Under the pieces are notes generated by a model, which saw nothing but the letters and a program-made list of their open reading frames with translations, searched no databases and was not told where the DNA came from. A stretch of DNA of 64,000 nt, taken from Macrostomum hystrix (Eukaryota; Platyhelminthes; Macrostomidae). Shown here one piece after another: positions 54,901 to 64,000 of this stretch. Both the position numbers and the translations under genes were made by a program. The first letter of the stretch is position 1. Each line of letters opens with the position of its first letter. Location of the stretch: contig CATNEN010000038.1 of assembly GCA_950097015.1 (NCBI GenBank), forward strand, positions 30,410,501-30,474,500. The letters are read 5' to 3'.

Positions 54901-57900
54901 CGAGGAGGGCCGTTATGATGTGTTTCGCTATCTGTGCCTGGAGTGCGGTGCCGACTTTGGCGCGAAGTGAGCATTTGCGATGACAGTGACCTACTCTCCC
55001 ACAGTGATCTACTCTCCCACAATGACCTACTCTCCCACAATGACCTACTCTCCCACAGTGATCTACTCTCCCACAATGACCTACTCTCCCACAATGATCT
55101 ACTCACCAACAATGACCTACTCACCCAGAATGACCTAATCTCTTAAAATGAATTTTCAAAACCCATTTAAATCAGAGATGACGTCGGTCGCAATTCGCTG
55201 ATGCTGGCTGTAGCAAAGTCGCACTACGAGATTGCGAAATTTCTTCTAGATCGAGACATTGACATCAACGCCACAGATATTAACAAGGTAAGTTAGCTAT
55301 TTTAGATCCCATTTCAGATTATCTCAATTTGAAGACTCTTTAATACTAAAATCCCAATTCACAGAATCCCAATTCACAGAATCCCAATTCACAGAATCCA
55401 AATTCACAGAATCCCAATTCACAGAATGAATCCCAATTCCTAACCTTATGCCAGAACACAGCTCTGCACTATGCCGCCAAAGAGGACACTACCGGGCAAT
55501 GTGTGCGCCTATTGCTTGAATACTCAGCACTGCTCAGCGAGAACAACAACAAGGAGACAGCCGTGGACTTCGCGCTGATGGTCAGCAACAAGGAGTCTCT
55601 TGAAGTATTCTTTAGCGAGCAGTAGTAAGTCGTGATTTTTTGCCTAAATTCAATCAACTCAAATTTGATTATTTCATTGTGGGAGAGTAGGTCATTGTGG
55701 GAGAGTAGGTCATTGTTGGAGAGTAGGTCATTGTTGGAGAGTAGGTCATTGTTGGAGAGTAGGTCATTGTTGGAGAGTAGGTCATTGTTGGAGAGTAGGT
55801 CATTGTGGGAGAGTAGGTCATTGTTGGAGAGTAGGTCATTGTTGGAGAGTAGGTCATTTTGCGAGTGTAGGTCATTGTGGGAGAGTAGGTCATTGTTGGA
55901 GAGTAGGTCATTGTTGGAGAGTAGGTCATTGTGGGAGAGTAGGTCATTGTGGGAGAGTAGGTCATTGTGGGAGAGTAGGTCATTGTGGGAGAGTAGGTCA
56001 TTGTGGGAGAGTAGGTCATTGTGGGAGAGTAGGTCATTGTGGGAGAGTAGGTCATTGTGGGAGAGTAGGTCATTGTGGGAGAGTAGGTCATTGTGGGAGA
56101 GTAGGTCATTGTGGGAGAGAAGGTCATTGTGGGAGAGTAGGTCATTGTGGGAGAGTAGGTCATTGTGGGAGAGTAGGCCATTGTGGGAGAGTAGGTCATT
56201 TTGCGAGTGTAGGTCATTGTGGGAGAGTAGGTCATTGTGGGAGAGTAGGTCATTGTGGGAGAGTAGGTCATTGTGGGAGAGTAGGTCATTGTGGGAGAGT
56301 AGGTAATTGTGGGAGAGAAGGTCATTGTGGGAGAGTAGGTAATTGTGGGAGAGTAGGTCATTGTCGGAGAGAAGGTCATTGTGGGAGAGTAGGTAATTGT
56401 GGGAGAGTAGGTCATTGTGGGAGAGAAGGTCATTGTGGGAGAGTAGGTAATTGTGGGAGAGTAGGTCATTGTGGGAGAGAAGGTCATTGTGGGAGAGTAG
56501 GTAATTGTGGGAGAGAAGGTCATTGTTGGAGAGTAGGTCATTGTTGGAGAGTAGGTCATTGTGGGAGAGTAGGTCATTGTGGGAGAGTAGGTCATTGTGG
56601 GAGAGTAGGTCATTGTGGGAGAGTAGGTCATTGTGGGAGAGTAGGTCATTGTGGGAGAGTAGGTCATTGTGGGAGAGTAGGTCATTGTGGGAGAGTAGGT
56701 CATTGTGGGAGAGTAGGTCATTGTGGGAGAGTAGGTCATTGTGGGAGAGAAGGTCATTGTGGGAGAGTAGGTCATTGTGGGAGAGTAGGTCATTGTGGGA
56801 GAGTAGGCCATTGTGGGAGAGTAGGTCATTTTGCGAGTGTAGGTCATTGTGGGAGAGTAGGTCATTGTGGGAGAGTAGGTCATTGTGGGAGAGTAGGTCA
56901 TTGTGGGAGAGTAGGTCATTGTGGGAGAGAAGGTCATTGTGGGAGAGTAGGTCATTGTGGGAGAGTAGGTCATTGTGGGAGAGTAGGTCATTGTGGGAGA
57001 GTAGGTAATTGTGGGAGAGTAGGTAATTGTGGGAGAGAAGGTCATTGTGGGAGAGAAGGTCATTGTGGGAGAGTAGGTCATTGTGGGAGAGTAGGTCATT
57101 GTGGGAGAGTAGGTCATTGTGGGAGAGTAGGTCATTGTGGGAGAGTAGGTCATTGTGGGAGAGTAGGTCATTGTGGGAGAGTAGGTAATTGTGGGAGAGT
57201 AGGTAATTGTGGGAGAGAAGGTCATTGTGGGAGAGTAGGTCATTGTGGGAGAGTAGGTAATTGTGGGAGAGTAGGTCATTGTGGGAGAGTAGGTCATTGT
57301 GGGAGAGTAGGTAATTGTGGGAGAGAAGGTCATTGTGGGAGAGAAGGTCATTGTGGGAGAGTAGGTCATTGTGGGAGAGTAGGTCATTTTGGGAGAGTAG
57401 GTAACTTTTCAAATCAGAATCCAATCTCAACAGTGAATAGACAGTAAGCTTCCAGTGTGTTTGCGTTGCCATATTGACTGGGCAAACTATTAAAATCTGT
57501 GTGCTATGTGAATCCCAATCCCAATATGTTCTAGCCAATAAATGTCGGCGAAAATCCTAAAGTTAGCTGATCAAACACAGATTTCGCTAATCAATTGTTT
57601 CATATAGCTGTGCTGCATGTTTTGTAGACATGTTTTGATTATAACTGATCAGTTAATGCTGCCTTAGCATCTAATATAGGTCCTTTTTTATTGTAGCACT
57701 TGCTCTGTTGGCAAATATTTGACTTTTTACAGCAAGTTAACAATGCTCATTGGTTATCGTGGTATAGTGTTTATTTTCTCACTTAGCTAAAGGGGAAGAA
57801 TAAAGAGTTGAAGGGGAAGAATAAAGAGTTGAAGGGGAAGAATAAAGAGTTGAAGGGGAAGAATAAAGAGTTGAAGGGGGAGAAAAAAGAGTTGAAGGGA

Positions 57901-60900
57901 AGAATAAAGAGTTGAAGGGGGAGAAAAAAGAGTTGAAGGGGGAGAAAAAAGAGTTGAAGGGAAGAATAAAGAGTTGAAGGGGGAGAAAAAATAGTTGAAG
58001 GGGAAGAATAAAGAGTTGAAGGGGGAGAAAAAAGAGTTGAAGGGAAGAGAAAAGAGTTGAAAGGGAAGAATAAAGAGTTGAAGGGGAAGAATAAAGAGTT
58101 GAAGGGAAGAAAAAAGAGTTCAAGGGGAAGAAAAAAAACTTAAATGGGAAGAATAAGGAGTTGAAGGGGAAGAATAAAGAGTTGAAGGGGGAGAAAAAAG
58201 AGTTGAAGGGAAGAGAAAAGAGTTGAAAGGGAAGAATAAAGAGTTGAAGGGGAAGAATAAAGAGTTGAAGGGAAGAAAAAAGAGTTCAAGGGGAAGAAAA
58301 AAAACTTAAATGGGAAGAATAAGGAGTTGAAGGGGAAGAATTAAGAGTTGAAGGGGAAGAATCAAGAGTTGAATGGGAAGAATCAAGATTTGAAGGGGGG
58401 AGAATAAAGAGTTGAAGGGAAGAATAAAGAGTTGACGGGGAAAATAAAGAGTAGAATGGGAAGAATCAAGAGTTGAAGGGGAAGAATAAAGAGTTCAAAG
58501 GTAAGAATCAAGAGTTGAAGGGGAAGAATCAAGAGTTGAATGGGAAGAATCAAGAGTTGAAGGGGAAGAAAAAAGAGTAGAATGGGAGAATAAAGAGTAT
58601 AAGGAGATAATAGAGAGTAAAAGGGGAAGAGGAGAAAGGAGAAGAGGGGGGAGGGGAGAAGTGAAGAAGAGATGAAATGATAGGAAGCAGAGACGTGGGA
58701 AAGGGAAAGTTGAGTGGAATGGAAAGCAGAGAAAGTATAATAGAAAGCTGAGAGATAGATGATGGAGAAGCGAGCACAGAATGGAGAACTGGGATAAAAG
58801 CTTGCATTTAGGAGAGAAATAATTGTATTATTTCAATTATAACCACGTTTTTTTAATTTTGCGCTAGCTGGTCCTGGACAATGACCTATCGCCGAGAAAA
58901 CGGTCGAACTCACATGGACAAGCTGATTCAGCACTCGTCTGAGTACGCTCTGGTCAGCGCCCTGTTTGCTGATGTCAAGCATTGATCGGTGCTGTTGTAT
59001 CAACTTACGTTCTTTAAAGTGTTTGATTTTACTTTTAGAAAGTTCTTGACTATGGCATTCAGACAACGGTGCGAGATCCGATGGATAAAAACTTTGCGGT
59101 GAGTTTGTTCTCCTCGACAAAATATTCGATTAGCAGTTAGAATATCGATAAAAGATAATAAGAGGGCGAAATTGAGTATCACTGATAAGAAAGGTGAGAA
59201 AATATATAACAGGTAAGTAGGGTGTAAAAATTGATCACTGATAAGAAAGGTGAGAAAATATATAACAGGTAAGTAGGGTGTAAAAATTGATCACTGATAA
59301 GAAAGGTGAGATCGCAGATAAGAAAGATGTGAAAATATATAACAGGTAAGAAAGGTGTGGAAATTAATCACAAGTAAGAAAGGTAAAACATCTGCAATTA
59401 AATTTCGCAGGTTATCTACAATTACTCTCTGATCGATCCTGGTCCAGACGATCCCGCATCGAATCCGAATCGGTACTTGGCGCTGATGACAATGGCCCGA
59501 TACAAACAGTTGGATTTATTGAAGCATCCGCTGTCTATGGCACTCATGCAGGAGAAATGGTACACGAGTCTACGATTTTTCGTTTTTTTAGAAACACAAA
59601 TGTGTAACAAGATTTGCAAATATTTCTACTGCCAGTAGTCTAAATCGAATGCTTGCACATTTTTTAAGGAAAAAGTTTGCCAGCTTCTCTCTATGGGTGG
59701 ACTGCGTGTTCTACGTGTTGTTTGTCGCCTGCCTGACCTTCTTTGTTATCGACCAGGGTCCGCTATCCCCTAATCAGCTGGACGAGATGGGCTGCCGAAA
59801 TACCACTGCGGGCATGGTAGGACATGCCAGCGTGCCGGCGCCGATTGGAAAATGGGGATCGGGATGGGGATAGGGATGGGATTGGGAATCGGACAGCAAT
59901 GGATCTGAACAGGAGTATGGAGTGGGGATGGATTTGGAAATGGCGATGGGAATGAGGATGTGGATTGGGATTGGGATGGGAATGGGATGGGGGTGGGGAT
60001 GGTGATGGAGTATATGGGACAGAAATGGAAGCTATTCCAATGTCTACTTTTCAATCCCTATTATTTGTATGCACTAAAATACGTTTCAGTCGCCTCCAGT
60101 GAACTCATCAATGTCACTGGGATCGGGGTCGGGGGTAAGTACGTCTTTTTGAGCTGTCAAGAGCATGATCAACAGTATCATTTTGAGCAACCAAAACTTT
60201 AACAATAAAATTTCAGCGACCAAAACTGACCAATATGAGGATCATTGCCGAGAAGTCTATTATCATTATCCTCCTGCTCATTCGAATTCTTATGGAACTG
60301 CTCAAGATGTTTCACAAGGTCAATTGAGTTTGATATTTGGGTTTCTGCATCATTTACCAAATCCTCATTCACCAAATCCTCATTCACCAAATCCTCATTC
60401 ACCAAATTTTCATTCACCAAATCCTCATTCACCAAATCCTCATTCACCAAATCCTCATTCACCAAATCCTCATTCACCGAATCCTCATTCACCAAATCCT
60501 CATTCACCAAATCCTCATTCACCAAATCCTCATTCACCAAATCCTCATTCACCAAATCCTCATTCACAAAATCCTCATTCACACAAATCCTCATTTACGA
60601 AATTCTCATTCACCAACTACTCATTCACCAAATCCTCTTTCACGAAATCCTTATTCACCAAATCCTCATTCACCAAATCCTCATTCACACAAATCCTCAT
60701 TTACGAAATTCTCATTCACCAACTACTCATTCACCAAATCCTCATTCACCAAATCCTCATTCACCAAATCCTCATTCACCAAGTACTCATCTAAAAGATC
60801 CTCATTTACCTATCTTGATTTCCCAATTCTTGTTTGCTGATGATATGAAGAACATAAAACTGTTTGCAAAAAATTGTTCATTTACAATTTATTCTTAATT

Positions 60901-63880
60901 TATTACAATTTTACAGCGCCTAGCCTACTTTAGAAGCGTTGAGGTGTACTTTTACCTGAGCCTGTACGGCACATCGTTCGCTTTCATGTATCCGCCGGAT
61001 TCTGAGCCCTGCCAATGGAACTGGATGTTTGGATTAGTAGCCATTGTGCTGGCCTGGTCGCTGGTACTATTTCAAATCGAATGGTGAGCATAGTTTGGGA
61101 TAAACACTTGCCTTCTAACAGGTTCATGCTGTCTACCAGTTGTTTCTTGTCTAACAGGTAAATCTTCTGTCTAATAGGTAGATCTTTTGTCTAACAGATG
61201 GATCTCCTGTCTAACAGGCGGATCTCCTGTCTAACAGGTGGATCTCCTGTCTAACAGATGGATCTTCTGTCTAACAGGTAGATCTTTTGTCTAACAGATG
61301 GATCTCCTGTCTAACAGGCGGATCTCCTGTCTAACAGGTGGATCTCCTGTCTAACAGGCGGATCTCCTGTCTAACAGGTGGATCTCCTGTCTAACAGGCG
61401 GATCTCCTGTCTAACAGGTGGATCTCCTGTCTAACAGGCGGATCTCCTGTCTAACAGGCGGATCTCCTGTCTAACAGGCGGATCTCCTGTCTAACAGATT
61501 GATCTCCTGTCTAACAGATGAATCTCCTGTCTCATAGATGGATCTCCTGTCTAACAGGCGGATCTCTTGTCTAACAGATTGATCTCCTGTCTAACAGGCG
61601 GATCTCCTGTCTCATAGATGGATCTCCTGTCTAACAGGTGGATCTCCTGTCTAACAGATTGATCTCCTGTCTAACAGGCGGATCTCCTGTCTAACAGGTG
61701 GATCTCCTGTCTAACAGGTGGATCTCCTGTCTAACAGGTAGATCTTTTGTCTAACAGATGGATCTCCTGTCTAACTGGGGATCTCCTGTCTAACAGGCGG
61801 ATCTCCTGTCTAACAGGTGGATCTCCTGTCTAACAGGTGGATCTTCTGTCTAACAGGTAGATCTTTTGTCTAACAGGCGGATCTCCTGTCTAACTGGGGA
61901 TCTCCTGTCTAACAGGTGGATCTCCTGTCTAACAGGTGGATCTCCTGTCTAACAGGTGGATCTCCTGTCTAACAGGCGGATCTCCTGTCTAACAGGTGGA
62001 TCTCCTGTCTAACAGATGGATCTTCTGTCTAACAGGTAGATCTTTTGTCTAACAGATGGATCTCCTGTCTAACAGGCGGATCTCCTGTCTAACAGGTGGA
62101 TCTCCTGTCTAACAGGCGGATCTCCTGTCTAACAGGTGGATCTCCTGTCTAACAGGCGGATCTCCTGTCTAACAGGTGGATCTCCTGTCTAACAGGCGGA
62201 TCTCCTGTCTAACAGGCGGATCTCCTGTCTAACAGGCGGATCTCCTGTCTAACAGATTGATCTCCTGTCTAACAGATGAATCTCCTGTCTCATAGATGGA
62301 TCTCCTGTCTAACAGGCGGATCTCTTGTCTAACAGATTGATCTCCTGTCTAACAGGCGGATCTCCTGTCTCATAGATGGATCTCCTGTCTAACAGGTGGA
62401 TCTCCTGTCTAACAGATTGATCTCCTGTCTAACAGGCGGATCTCCTGTCTAACAGGTGGATCTCCTGTCTAACAGGTGGATCTCCTGTCTAACAGGTAGA
62501 TCTTTTGTCTAACAGATGGATCTCCTGTCTAACTGGGGATCTCCTGTCTAACAGGCGGATCTCCTGTCTAACAGGTGGATCTCCTGTCTAACAGGTGGAT
62601 CTTCTGTCTAACAGGTAGATCTTTTGTCTAACAGGCGGATCTCCTGTCTAACTGGGGATCTCCTGTCTAACAGGTGGATCTCCTGTCTAACAGGTGGATC
62701 TCCTGTCTAACAGGTGGATCTCCTGTCTAACAGGCGGATCTCCTGTCTAACATGCGGATCTCCTGTCTAACAGGTGGATCTCCTGTCTAACAGGTGGATC
62801 TCCTGTCTAACAGGTGGATCTCCTGTCTAACAGGTGGATCTCCTGTCTAACAGGCGGATCTCCTGTCTAACATGCGGATCTCCTGTCTAACAGGTGGATC
62901 TCCTGTCTAACAGGTGGATCTCCTGTCTAACAGGCGGATCTCCTGTCTAACAGATTGATCTCCTGTCTAACAGATGGATCTCCTGTCTCATAGATGGATC
63001 TCCTACACACACTGAGTAGTACATAAAAATTGATTAGTAACGTAATGAAAAACGGTTTTTAAAGTATCCATGGAGAGAAATATATAAACCCACTCAATTT
63101 GCAGCATTCCGTATACGGGTATGTATTCGCTGATGTTTCAAAAAGTTCTGGTCTCTCTAGTGAAGGTACTCCTGTTGTTTGGCTTCTTCATAATGGCTTT
63201 CGCTATGGCTTTCTACTCGAGTATGAGAACTTCGGTGAGTTTATAGAGGGTAGACAGAGAGACAGACAGAGGTAGATACGAGTACACAGGGTAGACAGTC
63301 AAGTAGATACAGTATTGTAGACAAGACTGATACAGTAGGGTAGACAGGTAGGTAGATACAGAGGGTAGACAGTCGGGTAGATACAGTGGGTAGACAGGCA
63401 AGTAGATACAGAGGGTAGACAGGTAGATAGATACAGTGGGTGGACAGGTAGGTAGATACAGAGGGTAGACAGGTAGATAGATACAGAGGGTAGGCAGGTA
63501 GATAGATACAGTGGGTGGACAGGTAGGTAGATACAGAGGGTAGACAGGTAGATAGATACAGAGGGTAGAAAGGTAGGTAGATACAGAGAGTAGACAGGTA
63601 GGTAGATACAGAGGGTAGACAGGCAAGTAGATACGGTGGGTAGACAGCTAGGTAGATACAGAGTGTGTTTATAGTAACCTTCCATGTGTTTCTCCATACA
63701 TTTCAGACACCATTCAGCACGGTGCCCTACGCCATCCTGAAGACATTCGACATGACACTCGGCGAGCTGGAGTTCGTCACCTACTTCATCTCGACCGACT
63801 ATGGCAGCTTTCAAACTAGCGTTCAGTGCGTCTTTGTGGCTTTTGTTGTCATCATGCCCATCGCTCTGATGAACCTTCTG
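48938..63880 (+). CDS. TRPA-type ankyrin-repeat cation channel (partial, 21 exons)
   Basis: Exons: 48938-49162, 49660-50004, 50273-50377, 51505-51625, 51951-52054, 52179-52226, 52939-53063, 53167-53215, 54367-54648, 54716-54966, 55176-55287, 55455-55624, 58868-58952, 59039-59098, 59411-59559, 59669-59816, 60090-60134, 60217-60318, 60917-61083, 63105-63234, 63707-63880. They join in phase into 999 open codons. A 75-residue N-terminus precedes roughly 15 ankyrin repeats (for example TALHVACRRNHVEIAR and SALHIAASLGYQDVVEILL). Next come the pre-S1 linker, LLKHPLSMAL before S1, S1-S4, S5 (VLLLFGFFIMAFAMAFY), the pore TFDMTLGELEF and S6 (VVIMPIALMNLL). The end lies beyond the window. The donor at 52226 (GTCCG) is weak. 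The family is clear. It may be TRPA1 or a related TRPA paralogue. Confidence 0.92.
49250..49640. repeat. 22-bp minisatellite in TRPA intron 1
   Basis: About 18 copies of ACCGATGGGATCATGTCTAG plus two bases. It ends about 20 bp before the acceptor at 49659. Confidence 0.93.
50005..50272. other. TRPA intron 2 with short tandem words
   Basis: Repeated CATTAGAACACCTGT- and CATTAAAACGCCTGT-like units of 12-16 bp at 50030-50225, a small degenerate array. Confidence 0.6.
50383..51300. repeat. 26-bp minisatellite in TRPA intron 3
   Basis: About 35 copies of a unit with core GCGAGAGAGTGAAAGGCGAG followed by RCTAGG. It starts 6 nt after the donor of exon 3. Confidence 0.93.
51693..51893 (+). mobile_element. 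Diverged SINE copy in TRPA intron 4
   Basis: Retains a box B-like GAGTTCGAATC, the TGTGTCCTTGA block, and ACAGCTGTACGCAGCC with CTCGGAGGCGCC. The last two match the order of the SINE at 15484-15801 (ACAGCCGTACACAG, CTCGGATGCGCC). Internal deletions and many substitutions indicate an old copy. No target duplication found. Confidence 0.6.
52430..52850. repeat. 64-bp tandem repeat in TRPA intron 6
   Basis: Six to seven copies of a unit of about 64 bp containing CTAGCGATAGTGTACATTCC and AGTTGATAAAATGGATAGGA. Confidence 0.92.
53216..53755. other. First part of TRPA intron 8
   Basis: Unique AT-rich intron sequence with no gene or element boundary seen. Confidence 0.45.
53756..54300. repeat. CCCATC-based satellite in TRPA intron 8
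   Basis: Imperfect short-period repeat of CCATCCCATCCGATCC-type words, strongly C-rich on the + strand. Long Pro/Ile and Gly/Asp open frames on both strands are artefacts. Confidence 0.92.
54977..55135. repeat. 18-bp minisatellite, sense orientation, TRPA intron 10
   Basis: About 8-9 copies of AATGACCTACTCTCCCAC. This is the reverse complement of the large array in intron 12. Confidence 0.92.
55675..57410. repeat. 18-bp minisatellite, inverted orientation, TRPA intron 12
   Basis: About 96 copies of GTGGGAGAGTAGGTCATT, the reverse complement of the intron 10 unit. A variant block with GTAGGCCATTG and TTTTGCGAGTG recurs 630 bp apart (56171 and 56801, 35 units), showing segmental duplication. 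Because 18 is a multiple of three, open frames up to 689 codons appear; they are not genes. Confidence 0.95.
57411..57784. other. Unique part of TRPA intron 12
   Basis: AT-rich, no gene or element recognised, between two different arrays. Confidence 0.45.
57785..58640. repeat. 21-bp purine-rich minisatellite in TRPA intron 12
   Basis: About 40 copies of GAGTTGAAGGGGAAGAATAA plus one base, almost pure purine/T on the + strand, decaying to GA-rich sequence toward 58750. An imperfect block duplication is visible (58040-58140 resembles 58200-58320). Confidence 0.93.
59165..59390. repeat. About 58-bp tandem repeat in TRPA intron 14
   Basis: Three to four copies containing ACTGATAAGAAAGGTGAGAA and TATATAACAGGTAAG. 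The AACAGGTAAG word looks like a fused acceptor and donor. Confidence 0.85.
59850..60005. repeat. GGGATGGGATT-type degenerate repeat in TRPA intron 16
   Basis: Short-period G-rich words (GGGGATGGG, GGGATTGGGA) of low regularity on the + strand. Confidence 0.75.
60356..60795. repeat. 15-bp minisatellite in TRPA intron 18
   Basis: About 28 copies of CCAAATCCTCATTCA with a block containing ACACAAATCCTCATTTACGA repeated at about 60580 and 60685. Open frames in several phases are artefacts of a 15-bp unit without stops. Confidence 0.93.
61125..63000. repeat. 20-bp minisatellite with 758-bp higher-order repeat, TRPA intron 19
   Basis: About 94 copies of GGATCTCCTGTCTAACAGGT or close variants. The block starting GATCTTCTGTCTAACAGG at 61261 recurs at 62019, 758 bp later (38 units, two of them 19 bp), with the same order of variants over most of the block, including two AACTGGGG units. 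Each unit contains CTAACAG directly followed by GT or a variant. Confidence 0.95.
63240..63665. repeat. 24-bp minisatellite in TRPA intron 20
   Basis: About 17 copies of a unit with core GTAGACAGGTAGATAGATAC followed by AGAG. It fills the intron from just after the donor at 63234 to about 40 bp before the acceptor at 63706. Confidence 0.93.
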
Positions 63881-64000
63881 GTTTGTGCCTGGAGAGATAG
63901 AATTAGTGTTTTATTCATTTTTGTTCCCATTATTTTGATTGACAGAATGTTTGATCTATTGATTCCTCGTATATTGATTGGATTGATATTTAGATTGGCG
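63881..64000. other. TRPA intron 21 start, window edge
   Basis: Begins with a GTTTGT donor. AT-rich. The gene continues beyond the window. Confidence 0.6.

Noticed and set aside
55469-57538. 689-codon minus-strand open frame with Asn-Asp-Leu-Leu-Ser-His repeats (and other long frames on both strands)
   Set aside because: It is a by-product of an 18-bp intronic array lacking stops in several phases. It overlaps TRPA exon 12 on the other strand and has no non-repeat domain.
58953-58973. Using the longer donor as the main TRPA exon 13 end
   Set aside because: The shorter form gives the better family match (ALKVLD); kept only as a possible alternative.
60165-60898. Pro/His/Ser/Asn repeat frames in three phases, and a Val-Asn-Glu-Asp frame on the other strand
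   Set aside because: 15-bp array without stops; it overlaps real TRPA exon 18 only by chance at the left end.
1752-63665. CRISPR arrays
   Set aside because: The tandem arrays have no spacer of constant length between repeats, and the genome is clearly animal.

Overview
The window is eukaryotic, almost certainly from an invertebrate animal. It has GT-AG introns and the standard genetic code. Its genes are animal genes: a NAP1-family histone chaperone, a kainate-type glutamate receptor, eIF4E and a TRPA-type channel. It also carries Ty3/gypsy-like LTR elements, hAT-type and mariner-type MITEs and a tRNA-headed SINE. The AT-rich, repeat-packed introns and the SINE body suggest a spiralian such as a flatworm, but that is a weak inference. 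All exon models are my own reading of splice sites and phase.

Layout. 0.36-15.85 kb (+): a NAP1-like gene with two alternative first exons, a 9-nt microexon and an acidic tail. Its largest intron holds a complete, intronless 1047-aa kainate-type receptor gene on the same strand. Its last intron holds a SINE with a perfect 13-bp target duplication. 16.6-22.25 kb: layered retroelement debris, including a minus-strand element whose integrase is followed by two related reading frames, each with paired RING fingers. 22.26-26.86 kb: a young Ty3/gypsy element with identical 185-bp LTRs, a 5-bp target duplication and one 1327-aa gag-pol frame. 27.85-28.24 kb (-): two exons of a small membrane protein. 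28.55-34.9 kb: a solo LTR, two MITEs and AT-rich spacer. 34.88-37.60 kb (+): a two-exon eIF4E gene whose intron carries a hAT-type MITE. 38.89-44.85 kb: an LTR element with gag and protease but no reverse transcriptase or integrase, plus extra ORFs. 45.7-48.15 kb: a 28-bp minisatellite. 48.94 kb to the right edge (+): a TRPA-type channel. I join 21 exons into one open frame of 999 codons through S6; the gene runs off the window.

The most striking global feature is minisatellite load. Most long introns of the NAP1 and TRPA genes contain their own array, with units of 15-64 bp and different motifs. One 18-bp motif occurs in opposite orientations in the two introns flanking TRPA exons 11-12. Those two exons together are exactly 282 nt and frame-neutral, which suggests stem-driven skipping or circular RNA. 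The second strong candidate for new biology is the retroelement with paired-RING accessory proteins. The third is the gag-pro-only LTR element with a textbook -1 slippery heptamer.
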